Of a stretch of DNA of 25,927 nt, positions 1 to 7,699 are shown piece by piece; position 1 is the stretch's first letter, and each line of letters begins with the position of its first letter. The notes under the pieces are model-generated. The model was given only the letters and a program-made list of their open reading frames with translations. It made no database searches and was not told the DNA's origin. Origin of the DNA: an uncultured Pseudoflavonifractor sp. (GTDB lineage Bacteria; Bacillota; Clostridia; Oscillospirales; Oscillospiraceae); NCBI GenBank assembly GCA_904419835.1, contig CAJFTA010000060.1, positions 1-25,927 on the forward strand. The letters are read 5' to 3'. Position numbers and translations under genes: made by a program.

Positions 1-492
1 CTCCTGCCACAGGAACTCCCGGTGGCGCAGGAAGGGGCGGGAGGTCTTCTCCCACCGCAGCACGGAGCACCACTGGTTGTACAGCTTGGGCAGGTCCCGC
101 CAGGAGTGGATGATGTTCTTATAGTGCTCGCAGAACAGGGTCTCGCTGGTGGGACGGATGCAGTAGCGCTCCTCCAGTTTCTCACTGCCGCCGTAGGTCA
201 CCCAGGCGCACTCGGGGGCAAAGCCCTCCACGTGGTCCTTCTCCTTCTGGAGCAGGCTCTCGGGGATGAGCATGGGCAGGGACACGTTCTCATGGCCGGT
301 GGCCTTGAACCGGGCGTCCAGCTCCTTCTGAATGTTCTCCCAGATGGCGTAGCCATAGGGGCGGTAGATAAACATGCCCTTGATGGAGGAGTAGTCGATG
401 AGCTCCGCCTTCTTGCACACGTCGGTGTACCACTGGGCGAAGTCCACCTCCATATCGGTGATCTGTTCCACCTGCTTTTTGTCCTGTGCCAT
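1..492 (-). CDS. proS: Prolyl-tRNA synthetase, N-terminal part (runs off the window)
   Basis: Charges tRNA-Pro with proline in the cytoplasm. The reverse strand reads 164 codons without a stop from the ATG at 492 and runs off the left edge, so the C-terminal part is missing. Visible features fit a class II synthetase of the short archaeal/eukaryote-like ProRS type: MAQDKKQVEQ at the N-terminus, GHENVSMPMLIPESLL-like text near residue 70 (my reading has SLPML), CIRPTSE near residue 110 and the motif 2 region FLRHREFLWQE at the edge. The SD AAAGGA lies about 12 nt before the ATG. The promoter at 545-573 gives a leader of only about 45 nt, so there is no room for a T-box. It is divergent from the unknown gene at 633. 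Identification is confident from motif recognition. Confidence 0.93.
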   Translation of the reverse strand, partial: MAQDKKQVEQITDMEVDFAQWYTDVCKKAELIDYSSIKGMFIYRPYGYAIWENIQKELDARFKATGHENVSLPMLIPESLLQKEKDHVEGFAPECAWVTYGGSEKLEERYCIRPTSETLFCEHYKNIIHSWRDLPKLYNQWCSVLRWEKTSRPFLRHREFLWQE

Positions 493-544
493 ATCGGTCT
501 TCAATCCTTTACAGATGTATTTGCGTGTCGGAGTATCGAACATC

Positions 545-573
545 ATTTTATGCACAAACCCCTGAAAAGTCAA
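545..573 (-). promoter_or_regulatory. proS promoter
   Basis: On the minus strand TTGACT (573-568), 17-nt spacer, TAAAAT (550-545). The same hexamers and spacing recur in front of the citrate synthase gene. Predicted start of transcription is near 538. Confidence 0.75.
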
Positions 574-632
574 GGGCCGAGGGGGGTATAAGACGAAGAA
601 AACTCCATAAACTCTCCCCGAGGTGTTGCGCT

Positions 633-1130
633 GTGACAAGGGTTGGAATCTGGGAGAAGCAGGAGCGGGTGTCCGGGGCGGTGCGCCGCTCCCTGGGCCG
701 GCGGATGGAGGAGATTCAGCTGGTGTCCGGGCGGCATCCGGCGGAGTTCGCCGGGGAGGCGGTGGATCTGCTCTGCATCGGCCCGGATTCGGACGGCTGG
801 GCGGGGGCCAGGTCGGCGGAGTGCGGCGTGCTCCTGCTCCCCGGGGCGGCGGGACCCCTGGCCCGGGGGATGCGCTGCCGCAGCGCCGTCAGCTACGGCA
901 CCTCTCCCAGGGATACCCTCACCTTTTCCAGCCTGGAGGGGGACCGGATCTGCCTGGCCCTCCAGCGGGAGCTGGTCAGCCTGGCCGGGCACGTGGTGGA
1001 GCGGCAGGAATTTGTGGCGCCCTTTCCGCCCGGAGAGGACCCCATGACCTTTCTGGCCGCCGCCGGGGTGCTCCTGCTGCTGGGGGCGAAGCCGGAGGAA
1101 AATTGTCCTTTCGTTCGGGGAATTTTGTGA
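633..1130 (+). CDS. Protein of unknown function
   Basis: A 165-aa product starting at GTG 633 with a GAGG-type SD about 7 nt upstream; the frame is open further upstream, but those codons overlap the proS start and promoter and have no SD. The protein is soluble, Arg/Gly/Ala-rich, with no signal peptide. The middle (LLCIGPDSDGW, GVLLLPGAAGPLARG, SYGTSPRDTLTFSSL) and the C-terminal part (QEFVAPFPPGEDPMTFLAAAGVLLLLGA) look like folded, conserved segments rather than random translation. I do not recognise a named domain. It is followed after about 80 nt by the phospholipase C-like gene and may share its transcript. A competing antisense frame at 570-1187 lacks an SD and is rejected. Confidence 0.65.
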   Translation: MTRVGIWEKQERVSGAVRRSLGRRMEEIQLVSGRHPAEFAGEAVDLLCIGPDSDGWAGARSAECGVLLLPGAAGPLARGMRCRSAVSYGTSPRDTLTFSSLEGDRICLALQRELVSLAGHVVERQEFVAPFPPGEDPMTFLAAAGVLLLLGAKPEENCPFVRGIL

Positions 1131-1209
1131 TAAAATAAGGTCTGTTGAACAGCGCACACACAACAGACGAAAACAAATCCACTGCACAGCAGAAGCTCAG
1201 GTGAGACAC

Positions 1210-2004
1210 ATGCCCAACTACTTTACCCATCTTCAGTTCGGCGGCCGGGTGCTCTCGGCGCTGCCGGAGCCCCTCCGCACCAGGATTGCGGCCCAGCGGG
1301 CGGCCTTCGACGTGGGCTGCTACGGCCCCGATCCCCTCTTTTTCTACCACCTGCTCCACGACAATCCGGTGCGGCAGGTGGGACTGCGGATGCACAAGGT
1401 ATCCGCCCTGCCGGTGTTCCGCCGGCTGGCGCGGATCATCTCCGAGGACCGGCCCGGCGGCGCCGGCTACGCCGCCGGATTCCTCTGCCACTTCGCCCTG
1501 GATGCCGGCTGCCACGGCTACATAGAGGCCCGGGCGGCAGGGGGTCAGACCAGCCACCTGCGGATGGAGGGGGAGTACGACCGGCTGCTGATGGAGCGGG
1601 CCGGCATCGACCCCCTCCGGCAGACGCCGCTGTCCCGGCCCCGGCTGCGCCCTGAGGAGATGGAGACCATCGCCGGCCTCTACCCCGGCGTGACCGGCAG
1701 ACAGTTCCGTGAGAGCCTGGCGTCCTACCGGCGGGTTTGCCGTCTCCAGACCCTGGCCTGCCGGGTGGGCCTGAGCGGCGCGGTGGACGCCCTCTCCCTG
1801 CGTACGCCCGACAAGCCGGACTTCCGGGGCGCGGTGCTCAGCCGTAGGGCGGCTGGGGAGTGCGCCGTCAGCAGCACGGTGCTGGACAGACTGGTGGATC
1901 AGGCGGTGCCCCAGGCTGTGGAGAAGACCGGCGTCCTGTTCCGGGCTGCGGCGGGGGAGGCGGCATTGGACAGCTGGTTTGACCGGGATTTCAGTGGAAG
2001 ATGA
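1210..2004 (+). CDS. Zinc-dependent phospholipase C family protein
   Basis: Predicted 264-aa protein of the zinc-dependent phospholipase C/S1-P1 nuclease-like family (pfam00882 type). This family includes secreted clostridial lecithinases, but also many uncharacterised cytoplasmic proteins. The N-terminus MPNYFTHLQFGGRVL has the family's early THxxFG motif. Later Asp/His-rich segments follow: FDVGCYGPDPLFFYH (about 32-46), HFALDAGCHGYIEA (about 95-108) and SHLRMEGEYD, all plausible metal ligands. No signal peptide is visible, so a secreted toxin role is not supported. ATG 1210 is chosen because AGGTGAG lies 4 nt before it; an in-frame GTG at 1201 overlaps that SD. A likely -10 (TAAAAT, 1131-1136) lies at the end of the preceding gene. 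Confidence 0.75.
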   Translation: MPNYFTHLQFGGRVLSALPEPLRTRIAAQRAAFDVGCYGPDPLFFYHLLHDNPVRQVGLRMHKVSALPVFRRLARIISEDRPGGAGYAAGFLCHFALDAGCHGYIEARAAGGQTSHLRMEGEYDRLLMERAGIDPLRQTPLSRPRLRPEEMETIAGLYPGVTGRQFRESLASYRRVCRLQTLACRVGLSGAVDALSLRTPDKPDFRGAVLSRRAAGECAVSSTVLDRLVDQAVPQAVEKTGVLFRAAAGEAALDSWFDRDFSGR

Positions 2005-2005
2005 A

Positions 2006-2035
2006 TGTGGAAAACTGGTGGAAAATGTGGAAAAC
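2006..2035 (-). repeat. Triple DnaA-box-like motif cluster, copy 1
   Basis: On the minus strand three 9-mers follow one another: TTTTCCACA, TTTTCCACC, AG, TTTTCCACA. Each is one or two bases from the DnaA box TTATCCACA. The cluster lies directly after the phospholipase-like stop codon and before the kinase SD. A near-identical cluster lies at 13570-13600 in the opposite orientation. Confidence 0.6.
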
Positions 2036-2066
2036 CAACAGCTGAGATGAAAATCAGGAGGAGAGG

Positions 2067-3218
2067 ATGGGAAAAAAGTATACGAGGCTCAAGCTGAAGA
2101 TGCTCCTGATGGTGGCCCTTGGGGCTGCCGCCGCCGCCGCGCTGGGGCTGTTCCTGCTGGAGGTGGTGGTGGACGGCCTGCTCCAGGACCCCTTTGCACG
2201 GGGGTTCGTGTGGGTGGCCCGGGAGGTGTTCGGCCACACCCAGGAGGAGGCCCTGGACCTCTATCAGCAGATTATCCGCAACAACAAGCCCTTTATCCTC
2301 AACTGCGCCATGCTGGTGCTCATGCTGGCCGCCTTTTATCTGGCCATGGGCCGGTTTACCCGGTGGCTGGACCAGATTGGCCGGGCCACTAGGCGGATTG
2401 TCAACGAGAGCGGGGAGGAGATCAGGCTGCCCCGGGAGCTGGCGCCGGTGGAGGAGGACCTGCGGGCCATCCAGCGCCAGCTCCGCAGCCGGGAGGCGGA
2501 GGTCCGGGAAAACGAGGCCCGCAAGCGGGATCTGGTGGCCTTTCTGGCCCACGACTTAAAGACACCCCTCACCTCGGTGGTGGGCTATCTCACCCTCCTG
2601 CGGGACAGGCCGGAGATGGACGGCGCACAGCGGGCCAAGTACACCGGTATCGCCCTGGACAAGGCCGAGCGCCTGGAGGAGCTGCTGGGCGAGTTCTTCG
2701 ACATCACCCGCATGGACCTGGAGGGCGGGGCGGACAGCGGCGGGACCGTCCAGCTGACCATGCTGCTGGAACAGCTGACCGACGAGTTCTACCCCCTCTT
2801 TGCGGAAAAGGACCTGAAATGCGACGCCCGGATAGCGCCCAGGCTCACGGTGTCCGGCGATCCGGATAAGCTGGCCCGGGTGTTTGACAACGTGCTGCGC
2901 AACGCGGTGAGCTACTCCACGCCGGGCGGCACCGTGGGCATCACCGCCCGGCGCCGGGGCGGGCTGGTGGAGGTGGTCATCAGCAACGAGGGCCTGGAGA
3001 TCCCCGAGGAGGAGCTGGCCCGGATTTTTGAGAAGTTCTACCGGCTGGACGCCGCCCGATCCACCCGCACCGGCGGTGCGGGGCTGGGCCTGGCCATCGC
3101 CAAGGAGATTGTGGAGCTCCACGGCGGCAATATCCGGGCCGAGAGCACGGGAAAGCACACCAGTTTTGTCATCAGCCTGCCCGGGCTGGAGGAGGGGCAG
3201 GCCCAGGATGATACATAA
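2067..3218 (+). CDS. VanS-like sensor histidine kinase, orphan
   Basis: Membrane-bound sensor kinase of 383 aa. Transmembrane segments lie at about 9-32 and 78-95, enclosing a short extracellular sensor of roughly 45 aa. A HAMP-like linker follows (about 96-150), then the dimerisation domain with the phospho-acceptor H162 in LAHDLKTPLTSVVGYLTLL, the N box with N275/N279 (RVFDNVLRNAVSY), the F box (FEKFYRLDAARS, 321-332) and the G2 box GGAGLGLAI (336-344). The DLKTPLTSV text is typical of the VanS group. The G1 region reads NEGLEIP rather than DxGxG, as in several VanS-like kinases. The SD AGGAGGAGAGG precedes ATG 2067. No response regulator is present in the window, although kinases of this group are usually the second gene after one. 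The start of the acetyltransferase lies 12 nt downstream. Confidence 0.88.
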   Translation: MGKKYTRLKLKMLLMVALGAAAAAALGLFLLEVVVDGLLQDPFARGFVWVAREVFGHTQEEALDLYQQIIRNNKPFILNCAMLVLMLAAFYLAMGRFTRWLDQIGRATRRIVNESGEEIRLPRELAPVEEDLRAIQRQLRSREAEVRENEARKRDLVAFLAHDLKTPLTSVVGYLTLLRDRPEMDGAQRAKYTGIALDKAERLEELLGEFFDITRMDLEGGADSGGTVQLTMLLEQLTDEFYPLFAEKDLKCDARIAPRLTVSGDPDKLARVFDNVLRNAVSYSTPGGTVGITARRRGGLVEVVISNEGLEIPEEELARIFEKFYRLDAARSTRTGGAGLGLAIAKEIVELHGGNIRAESTGKHTSFVISLPGLEEGQAQDDT

Positions 3219-3230
3219 GGAGCGTACACT

Positions 3231-3947
3231 GTGGAACAGATGACAACAGAACATAAGGCGGCGGACTACCTGGCCCGGCAGGGCCTGCGCTGCGTGGACA
3301 TGCTGGAGCTGCTCCGCCGGGACGGGGGCGCACTGCGCTATGCCGGGCCGGCGGGAGTACTGCTCTGGGACAAGGAGAGCGGCGCATGGTTTCTCAGCGC
3401 CCGGAGCGAGGAGGACCTGAGTCGGGCGCTGACCCTGATTCCGCCGGAGGCCCGGCTGGCCGTCTGTCACGAGAGCTGGTATCTGGAGGCCCTGGAGACC
3501 CGGCTGGGCCTGAAGGGACAGGCCTTTTTCCAGTCCGTATGGACCGGCGGACCTCCCCCTGAGCTGCCCCCCTTCCGGGGGGAGCTGCGGCGGCTGGGGC
3601 AGGAGTGGGCGGAGACGGTGGCCGCGGCTTACGGCCGGACCTTCGGGGACATTGACTATATCCGGGGCGCCATCGACCGGGGGATGCTGGGTCTCTTTGA
3701 GGGGGATGTGCTGGCCGGGTTCGTCGGCGTTCACGACGAGGGGAGCCTGGGTATGCTGGAGGTGCTGCCACCATACCGCCGCAGGGGGTACGGCCTGGTG
3801 CTCCTGCTGGCCGCCGTAGGGATGGCGGTGCGGGAGGGGCGGTACGCCTATGGACAGGTGGCGGAGCACAACGCCGCCTCCCTGGCCCTCCAGCAGAAGG
3901 CGGGGATGACGGTATGTCCCGAAAAAATCTACTGGCTCATGGAGTAA
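3231..3947 (+). CDS. GNAT family N-acetyltransferase
   Basis: Predicted 238-aa acetyl-CoA-dependent N-acetyltransferase. The C-terminal half carries the GNAT fold: GDVLAGFVGVHDEGSLGMLEVLPPYRRRGYG (about 163-193). RRRGYG is the acetyl-CoA pyrophosphate loop (motif A), and EHNAASLALQQKAGM (about 209-223) is motif B. The N-terminal 120 residues are not recognised and probably form a second, degenerate acetyltransferase-like domain. The start is GTG 3231, set by TAAGGAG with 8-nt spacing; the gene begins 12 nt after the kinase stop, so the two are probably cotranscribed. The substrate cannot be told from the sequence. The terminator at 3954-3990 ends the unit. Confidence 0.85.
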   Translation: MEQMTTEHKAADYLARQGLRCVDMLELLRRDGGALRYAGPAGVLLWDKESGAWFLSARSEEDLSRALTLIPPEARLAVCHESWYLEALETRLGLKGQAFFQSVWTGGPPPELPPFRGELRRLGQEWAETVAAAYGRTFGDIDYIRGAIDRGMLGLFEGDVLAGFVGVHDEGSLGMLEVLPPYRRRGYGLVLLLAAVGMAVREGRYAYGQVAEHNAASLALQQKAGMTVCPEKIYWLME

Positions 3948-3953
3948 TCCATA

Positions 3954-3990
3954 AAAACGCGGGACCACTGCAAAAGTGGTCCCGCGTTTT
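3954..3990. terminator. Bidirectional intrinsic terminator
   Basis: Perfect 16-bp stem (3954-3969 with 3975-3990), 5-nt loop, with four A at the left and four T at the right. It lies between the convergent acetyltransferase and citrate synthase genes and can serve both. Confidence 0.9.
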
Positions 3991-4002
3991 CACGTCTGGA
4001 AT

Positions 4003-5370
4003 TCAGCCCCGCTGGTCCAGAGGGATAAAGGGCCGGGCGGGGGCCACGGCCTTGTAGGCCGGGCGGATGATCTTGTTGCCGGGGTTGTAGACCTCCTCGA
4101 TGCGGTGGGCGCACCAGCCCACCACCCGGGCCACGGAGAACAGGGGGGTGTACAGCTCCTGGGGGATGCCCATCATCTTGTACACCAGGCCGGAGTACAG
4201 GTCCACGTTGGCGCACACCACCTTCCGCTGGCCGGAGGCGGACAGCACCTCGGGGGTGAGGCGCTCCACCGCCTCGTAGAGCTCGAACTCGTCCAGCATG
4301 CCCTTCTTGGCGGCCAGGGACTTGGCGAACTTCTTCAGCAGCACGGCCCGGGGGTCGGACAGGGTGTAGATGGCGTGGCCCATGCCGTAGATGAGACCGG
4401 AGCCGTCCCCCGCCTCCCTGCGAAGAATCCGGCCCAGATAGGAACGGATCTCGTCCTCGTCCCGCCAGTCCTTCACGCCGTCCTCAATGTACCCGAACAT
4501 CTCCATGACCTTCTTGTTGGCGCCGCCGTGGCGGGGCCCCTTCAGGGAGCCGATGGCGGCGGCAATGGAGGAGTAGATGTCCGTGCCCGAGGAGGAGAGC
4601 ACCCGGCAGGCAAAGGCGGAGTTGTTGCCGCCGCCGTGCTCGGCGTGGAGCACCAGGCACAGGTCCAGCAGCCGGGCCTCCTCCTGAGTGAACTGGTTGT
4701 CGTGCCGGACGGAGTAAAGGAAGTTCTCCGCCACCCCCAGCCCCTCCTGGGGCCGGTGGAGGTAGAGGCTCTCGTCGTCGTAGTAGTGCCGCTTGGCGGC
4801 GTAGGCGTGGGCGGCGATGGTGGGCAGGCGGGCGATGAGGGCGATGGCCTTGCCCAGCTCGCTCTCCAGGGAGCGGTCCTCGGGCGCGTCGTCATAGGAG
4901 TAGAGGGAGAGCACCGAGCGGGCCAGCTTGTTCATCACGTCGGCGCTGGGGGCCCGGAGGATCATGTCCTCGGTGAACATGGGGGGCAGGGGCTGGTGGA
5001 CCGACAGGGCCCGCTGGAAGAGCTTCAGCTGCTCCCGGGTGGGCAGAGCGCCGAAGAGCAGCAGATAGGCGGTCTCCTCAAAGCCGAAGCGGTTCTCGCT
5101 CATAAAGCCGTCCACCAGGTCGCCCAGGTCAATGCCCCGGTAGATGAGCCTGCCCTCCATGGGAAAGCGTTCGCCGTCCTGCACATAGTAGCCCAGCACA
5201 TTGCCAATCTGGGTGATGCCTGCCAGAACGCCGGTGCCGTCGGCGTTGCGCAGACCGCGCTTCACGTCCCACTTTTCGTAGTAGGCCGGATCAATACGGT
5301 TATGCTTCTCAAATTCGCCGCATAGACTCTTAATAAAATCCATGGAGCCGTCCGTGTGGGCCAACTGCAT
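4003..5370 (-). CDS. Citrate synthase
   Basis: 455-aa citrate/2-methylcitrate synthase family enzyme, condensing acetyl-CoA with oxaloacetate. Catalytic segments are visible in order: LHAEHGGGNNS (about 240; His that activates acetyl-CoA), GPRHGGAN (about 280), GMGHAIY (about 330; second catalytic His) and NVDLYSGLVYKMMGIP (third catalytic residue, Asp). The C-terminus has RVVGWCAHRIEE. ATG 5370 is supported by AAAGGAGG 7-8 nt upstream; the much longer open frame to 6390 runs antisense to spoIID and is rejected. No aconitase or isocitrate dehydrogenase gene is next to it, so it stands alone, presumably for glutamate synthesis through a partial TCA cycle (inference). Its own promoter lies at 5405-5433. 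Confidence 0.93.
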   Translation of the reverse strand: MQLAHTDGSMDFIKSLCGEFEKHNRIDPAYYEKWDVKRGLRNADGTGVLAGITQIGNVLGYYVQDGERFPMEGRLIYRGIDLGDLVDGFMSENRFGFEETAYLLLFGALPTREQLKLFQRALSVHQPLPPMFTEDMILRAPSADVMNKLARSVLSLYSYDDAPEDRSLESELGKAIALIARLPTIAAHAYAAKRHYYDDESLYLHRPQEGLGVAENFLYSVRHDNQFTQEEARLLDLCLVLHAEHGGGNNSAFACRVLSSSGTDIYSSIAAAIGSLKGPRHGGANKKVMEMFGYIEDGVKDWRDEDEIRSYLGRILRREAGDGSGLIYGMGHAIYTLSDPRAVLLKKFAKSLAAKKGMLDEFELYEAVERLTPEVLSASGQRKVVCANVDLYSGLVYKMMGIPQELYTPLFSVARVVGWCAHRIEEVYNPGNKIIRPAYKAVAPARPFIPLDQRG

Positions 5371-5404
5371 GAGGACTCCTCCTTTGCATCTGTTTGAATA
5401 TCTC

Positions 5405-5433
5405 ATTTTACTACGAATTTTTATGCAAGTCAA
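5405..5433 (-). promoter_or_regulatory. Citrate synthase promoter
   Basis: Minus strand TTGACT (5433-5428), 17-nt spacer, TAAAAT (5410-5405), giving a leader of about 27 nt with the SD AAAGGAGG. Confidence 0.75.
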
Positions 5434-5487
5434 CGGCAGAGGGAGAAGCGGAAGGTGAGAGCGGTGCGCGCAAAAGAGGAAAACGGC

Positions 5488-6513
5488 ATGAGACGGGCGG
5501 CGGCGGTGGGGCTGGGGCTGCTGGCCCTCTTGTTCCTGCTGCCCCTGCTGTTCCTGGGGGGGAAGGGAGAGGCGGGGGAGGACCCGCAGCCAACCGGCAC
5601 CCTGCCCCTGGACCGGACGGTGGTGTCCCCGCCGCCGGCAGAGGGGACGGGTGCGGACGAGACCACTTCCATACGGGTTAAGCTGCCCGACGGTACGGTG
5701 ACCGAGATGTCCATGGCCGACTACCTGTGGCGGGTGGTGGCGGCGGAGATGCCCGCCTCCTTTGAGCCGGAGGCCCTGAAGGCCCAGGCGGTGGCGGCCC
5801 GGACCTATGCCGCGGCCAAGATGGCCTCGGGAGAGGCCAACCACCCGGACGCCCATGTATGCACCGATATCAGCTGCTGTCAGGCCTACATCACCCCCCA
5901 GGAGGCGGCGTCCAATTGGGGGGAGTCCGCCCCCTCCTACGAGGCCAAAATCTCCGCCGCCGTGGCGGACACGGACGGGGTCATCATCACCTACGGCGGA
6001 CAGCCCATCCAGGCGGTGTTTTTCTCCTCCGCCGCCGGGCGGACGGCCGGCGCGGTGGAGGTGTGGGGCAATGACGTGCCCTACCTCACCGGCGTGGAGA
6101 GCCCTGAGGGGGAGGAGGTGCCCAATTACCACAGCACCGTGACCGTGCCTCTGGAGGAATTCCGGACAACCCTGCTCTCCCAGGCACCCGGCGCCGACCT
6201 GAGCGGCGACCCGAGCGGGTGGTTCGGCCCGCCGGTGCTGGCCTCCAACGGCGGGGTCGTCTCCATTGCGGTGGGGGGCGCGGAGGTGACGGGTGCCGCC
6301 CTGCGGGACCTGTTCGGCCTGCGCTCCACTGTGTTCACCGTCCAGGCGGACAGCACGGCGGTGACCTTCTCCGTCACCGGCTACGGCCACGGGGTGGGCA
6401 TGAGCCAGTACGGCGCCAACGCCATGGCCAGAGAGGGCAAGGGCTATGAGGAGATCCTCAAGTGGTACTACACCGGCGTGGAGCTGGAGCAGATGGCAGA
6501 ATCAATATGCTAA
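5488..6513 (+). CDS. spoIID: Stage II sporulation protein D (SpoIID/LytB domain)
   Basis: Membrane-anchored peptidoglycan lytic transglycosylase that acts with SpoIIM and SpoIIP in engulfment of the forespore. 341 aa from ATG 5488 (AGAGGA, 7-nt spacing). The N-terminus is a typical signal anchor (RR, then a Leu/Ala-rich stretch to about residue 28). The SpoIID core begins MSMADYLWRVVAAEMPASFEPEALKAQAVAARTYA; the Glu of AEMP corresponds to the known catalytic Glu of the family. The Cys-containing segment CTDISCCQAY and the C-terminal GYGHGVGMSQYGANAMAREGKGY complete the family signature. GTG 5464, in frame with a GGAAGG SD, is a possible earlier start. The presence of the gene indicates a spore former. 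No spoIIQ or spoIIID is adjacent. Confidence 0.93.
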   Translation: MRRAAAVGLGLLALLFLLPLLFLGGKGEAGEDPQPTGTLPLDRTVVSPPPAEGTGADETTSIRVKLPDGTVTEMSMADYLWRVVAAEMPASFEPEALKAQAVAARTYAAAKMASGEANHPDAHVCTDISCCQAYITPQEAASNWGESAPSYEAKISAAVADTDGVIITYGGQPIQAVFFSSAAGRTAGAVEVWGNDVPYLTGVESPEGEEVPNYHSTVTVPLEEFRTTLLSQAPGADLSGDPSGWFGPPVLASNGGVVSIAVGGAEVTGAALRDLFGLRSTVFTVQADSTAVTFSVTGYGHGVGMSQYGANAMAREGKGYEEILKWYYTGVELEQMAESIC

Positions 6514-6550
6514 GGCCCCGGCGCACGGCGCCGGGGCCTTAGCATATTGA
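6502..6550. terminator. Long hairpin overlapping the spoIID stop codon
   Basis: Perfect 23-bp inverted repeat (6502-6524 with 6528-6550) with an ACG loop; the spoIID stop codon lies in the left arm. The right arm is followed by AAAAATTG rather than a T run, so it is a very stable hairpin and possible terminator, not a textbook one. Confidence 0.65.
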
Positions 6551-6581
6551 AAAATTGCCCAGAGAAGGAAGCCTCGCAGAG

Positions 6582-6709
6582 TTCCTGCGGCCGCAGCCGC
6601 AGGAATCAAACCAAAATCCGTCATTTCCGGGGACATGCGCCTCGGAAATGACACTTCTCATGGCGGAAGGGACGACAATTTTGCCAAAAATCGAGCCCCT
6701 TCCGCCATG
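6582..6709. repeat. Gene-free stretch with three successive hairpins
   Basis: Between spoIID and the cobW-like gene there is no credible ORF. It holds perfect inverted repeats 6582-6591/6596-6605 (10 bp, CGCA loop), 6620-6629/6643-6652 (10 bp) and 6659-6671/6697-6709 (13 bp, 25-nt loop), flanked by the hairpins at 6502-6550 and 6719-6747. Purpose unknown. Confidence 0.6.
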
Positions 6710-6718
6710 CGGCCTTCC

Positions 6719-6747
6719 TCAAAAAAGGTGCAAAGCACCTTTTTTGA
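6719..6747. terminator. Terminator of the ABC/cobW operon
   Basis: 13-bp stem TCAAAAAAGGTGC/GCACCTTTTTTGA with AAA loop, nine bases beyond the cobW-like stop codon on the minus strand. A/T-rich at the base in both directions. Confidence 0.8.
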
Positions 6748-6755
6748 CAGCGGGG

Positions 6756-7655
6756 TCACTCCACTGCCGCATGGCACTCGGGGTACCAGGTCATGGCGGC
6801 CCAGAGGCTCCCGGGGGCGGGCATGTCGCCGTCAAAGAGGACGGTCAGCCGCCCCGGGTTGAGGGCCTCCCCCTGCCATGGCTCCAGCCGCACCTGGGGG
6901 CCCACGCAGTCGGCCAGGTACATTCCGTCGGAGAGAGGGACAAAGCCCCGGATCCGGCGGGTGTCCCGGGCAAAGACGGACAGAAACCGCTCCAGAGAGG
7001 CGGGCGGACAGTCCGGCCCCACCGTGAGGGTCAGCCTGCGGCGGGACGGGCTCTGGGCCGCAGGCGGGGCGGGAGCGTCCAGGGCGGAGAGCCAGGCCGG
7101 GTCCAGGGTGCCGAAGGAGGTCTCATGGACCGGGCAGCCCGGGCGCTGGGCCTCCACCTCCGCCCTCACCAGGGCCGCCTGCTCCGGGGAGACCAGGTCG
7201 GTCTTGTTGATGAGAATCAGGCCGGCCGCCGCCAGCTGGCGCCTGCACACCCCGGAGGAGGCGTATACGCTGTGGAACCGGGCAGCGTCCACCAGGCAGA
7301 CGGCCCCGGCGTAGGTCAGGCCGGGAAACTTCTCCCGCTGGGACAGAATCCTCCCCGCGGCGGAGGGGTCGGACAGGCCGGAGGCCTCCACCAGGATGAC
7401 ATCCGGCCCCTCCGCCAGGGTGGAGCGGAGGACCTCCTCAAACCGCGCCAGGCGGCAGGAGCAGAAGATGGAGCCGTTGTCAATCTCGGTCAGGCTGGCC
7501 CCCAGGCCGGACAGCAGGGCGCCGTCCACCCCCTCCCGGCCGTATTCGTTGACGATGAGGGCGGTCCGCCGGCCGGGAAAACAGTGGACAAGCCGCTTGA
7601 GAAAGGTGGTCTTTCCGGCGCCGAGAAAGCCGGTGACCAGGTAGAGCCGGGGCAA
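6756..7655 (-). CDS. CobW/COG0523 family GTP-binding metallochaperone-like protein
   Basis: 299-aa G3E-family GTPase. Walker A GFLGAGKTT lies at residues 8-16, followed by ALIVNEYGREGVDG, the family's Cys motif in a shortened form (SIFCSCRL; usually CxCC), VDAARF and the NKTD guanine-specificity motif (INKTDLV). The C-terminal 100 residues are the variable CobW_C-like domain. COG0523 proteins deliver or allocate metals (zinc, cobalt, nitrile-hydratase metals); which metal cannot be told here. I chose the TTG at 7655 because AGAGGTG lies 6-7 nt upstream and the protein then begins PRLYLVTGFLGAGK, as in relatives; the in-frame GTG at 7664 has no room for an SD. It is the last gene of the transporter operon, 44 nt after the permease. 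Confidence 0.88.
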   Translation of the reverse strand: MPRLYLVTGFLGAGKTTFLKRLVHCFPGRRTALIVNEYGREGVDGALLSGLGASLTEIDNGSIFCSCRLARFEEVLRSTLAEGPDVILVEASGLSDPSAAGRILSQREKFPGLTYAGAVCLVDAARFHSVYASSGVCRRQLAAAGLILINKTDLVSPEQAALVRAEVEAQRPGCPVHETSFGTLDPAWLSALDAPAPPAAQSPSRRRLTLTVGPDCPPASLERFLSVFARDTRRIRGFVPLSDGMYLADCVGPQVRLEPWQGEALNPGRLTVLFDGDMPAPGSLWAAMTWYPECHAAVE

Positions 7656-7699
7656 GGAGAACACCTCTTTCCGGGTGAAATGGGCGGGCGGCGGACCGG

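Noticed and set aside
493..632. T-box leader for proS
   Set aside because: The promoter at 545-573 leaves only about 45 nt of leader, and no T-box sequence or terminator is seen.
1210..2004. Secreted alpha-toxin-like phospholipase
   Set aside because: No signal peptide; many members of the family are not secreted toxins.
5371..6390. N-terminal extension of the citrate synthase frame
   Set aside because: Low-complexity, lies antisense to spoIID, and a strong SD and promoter fix the start at 5370.
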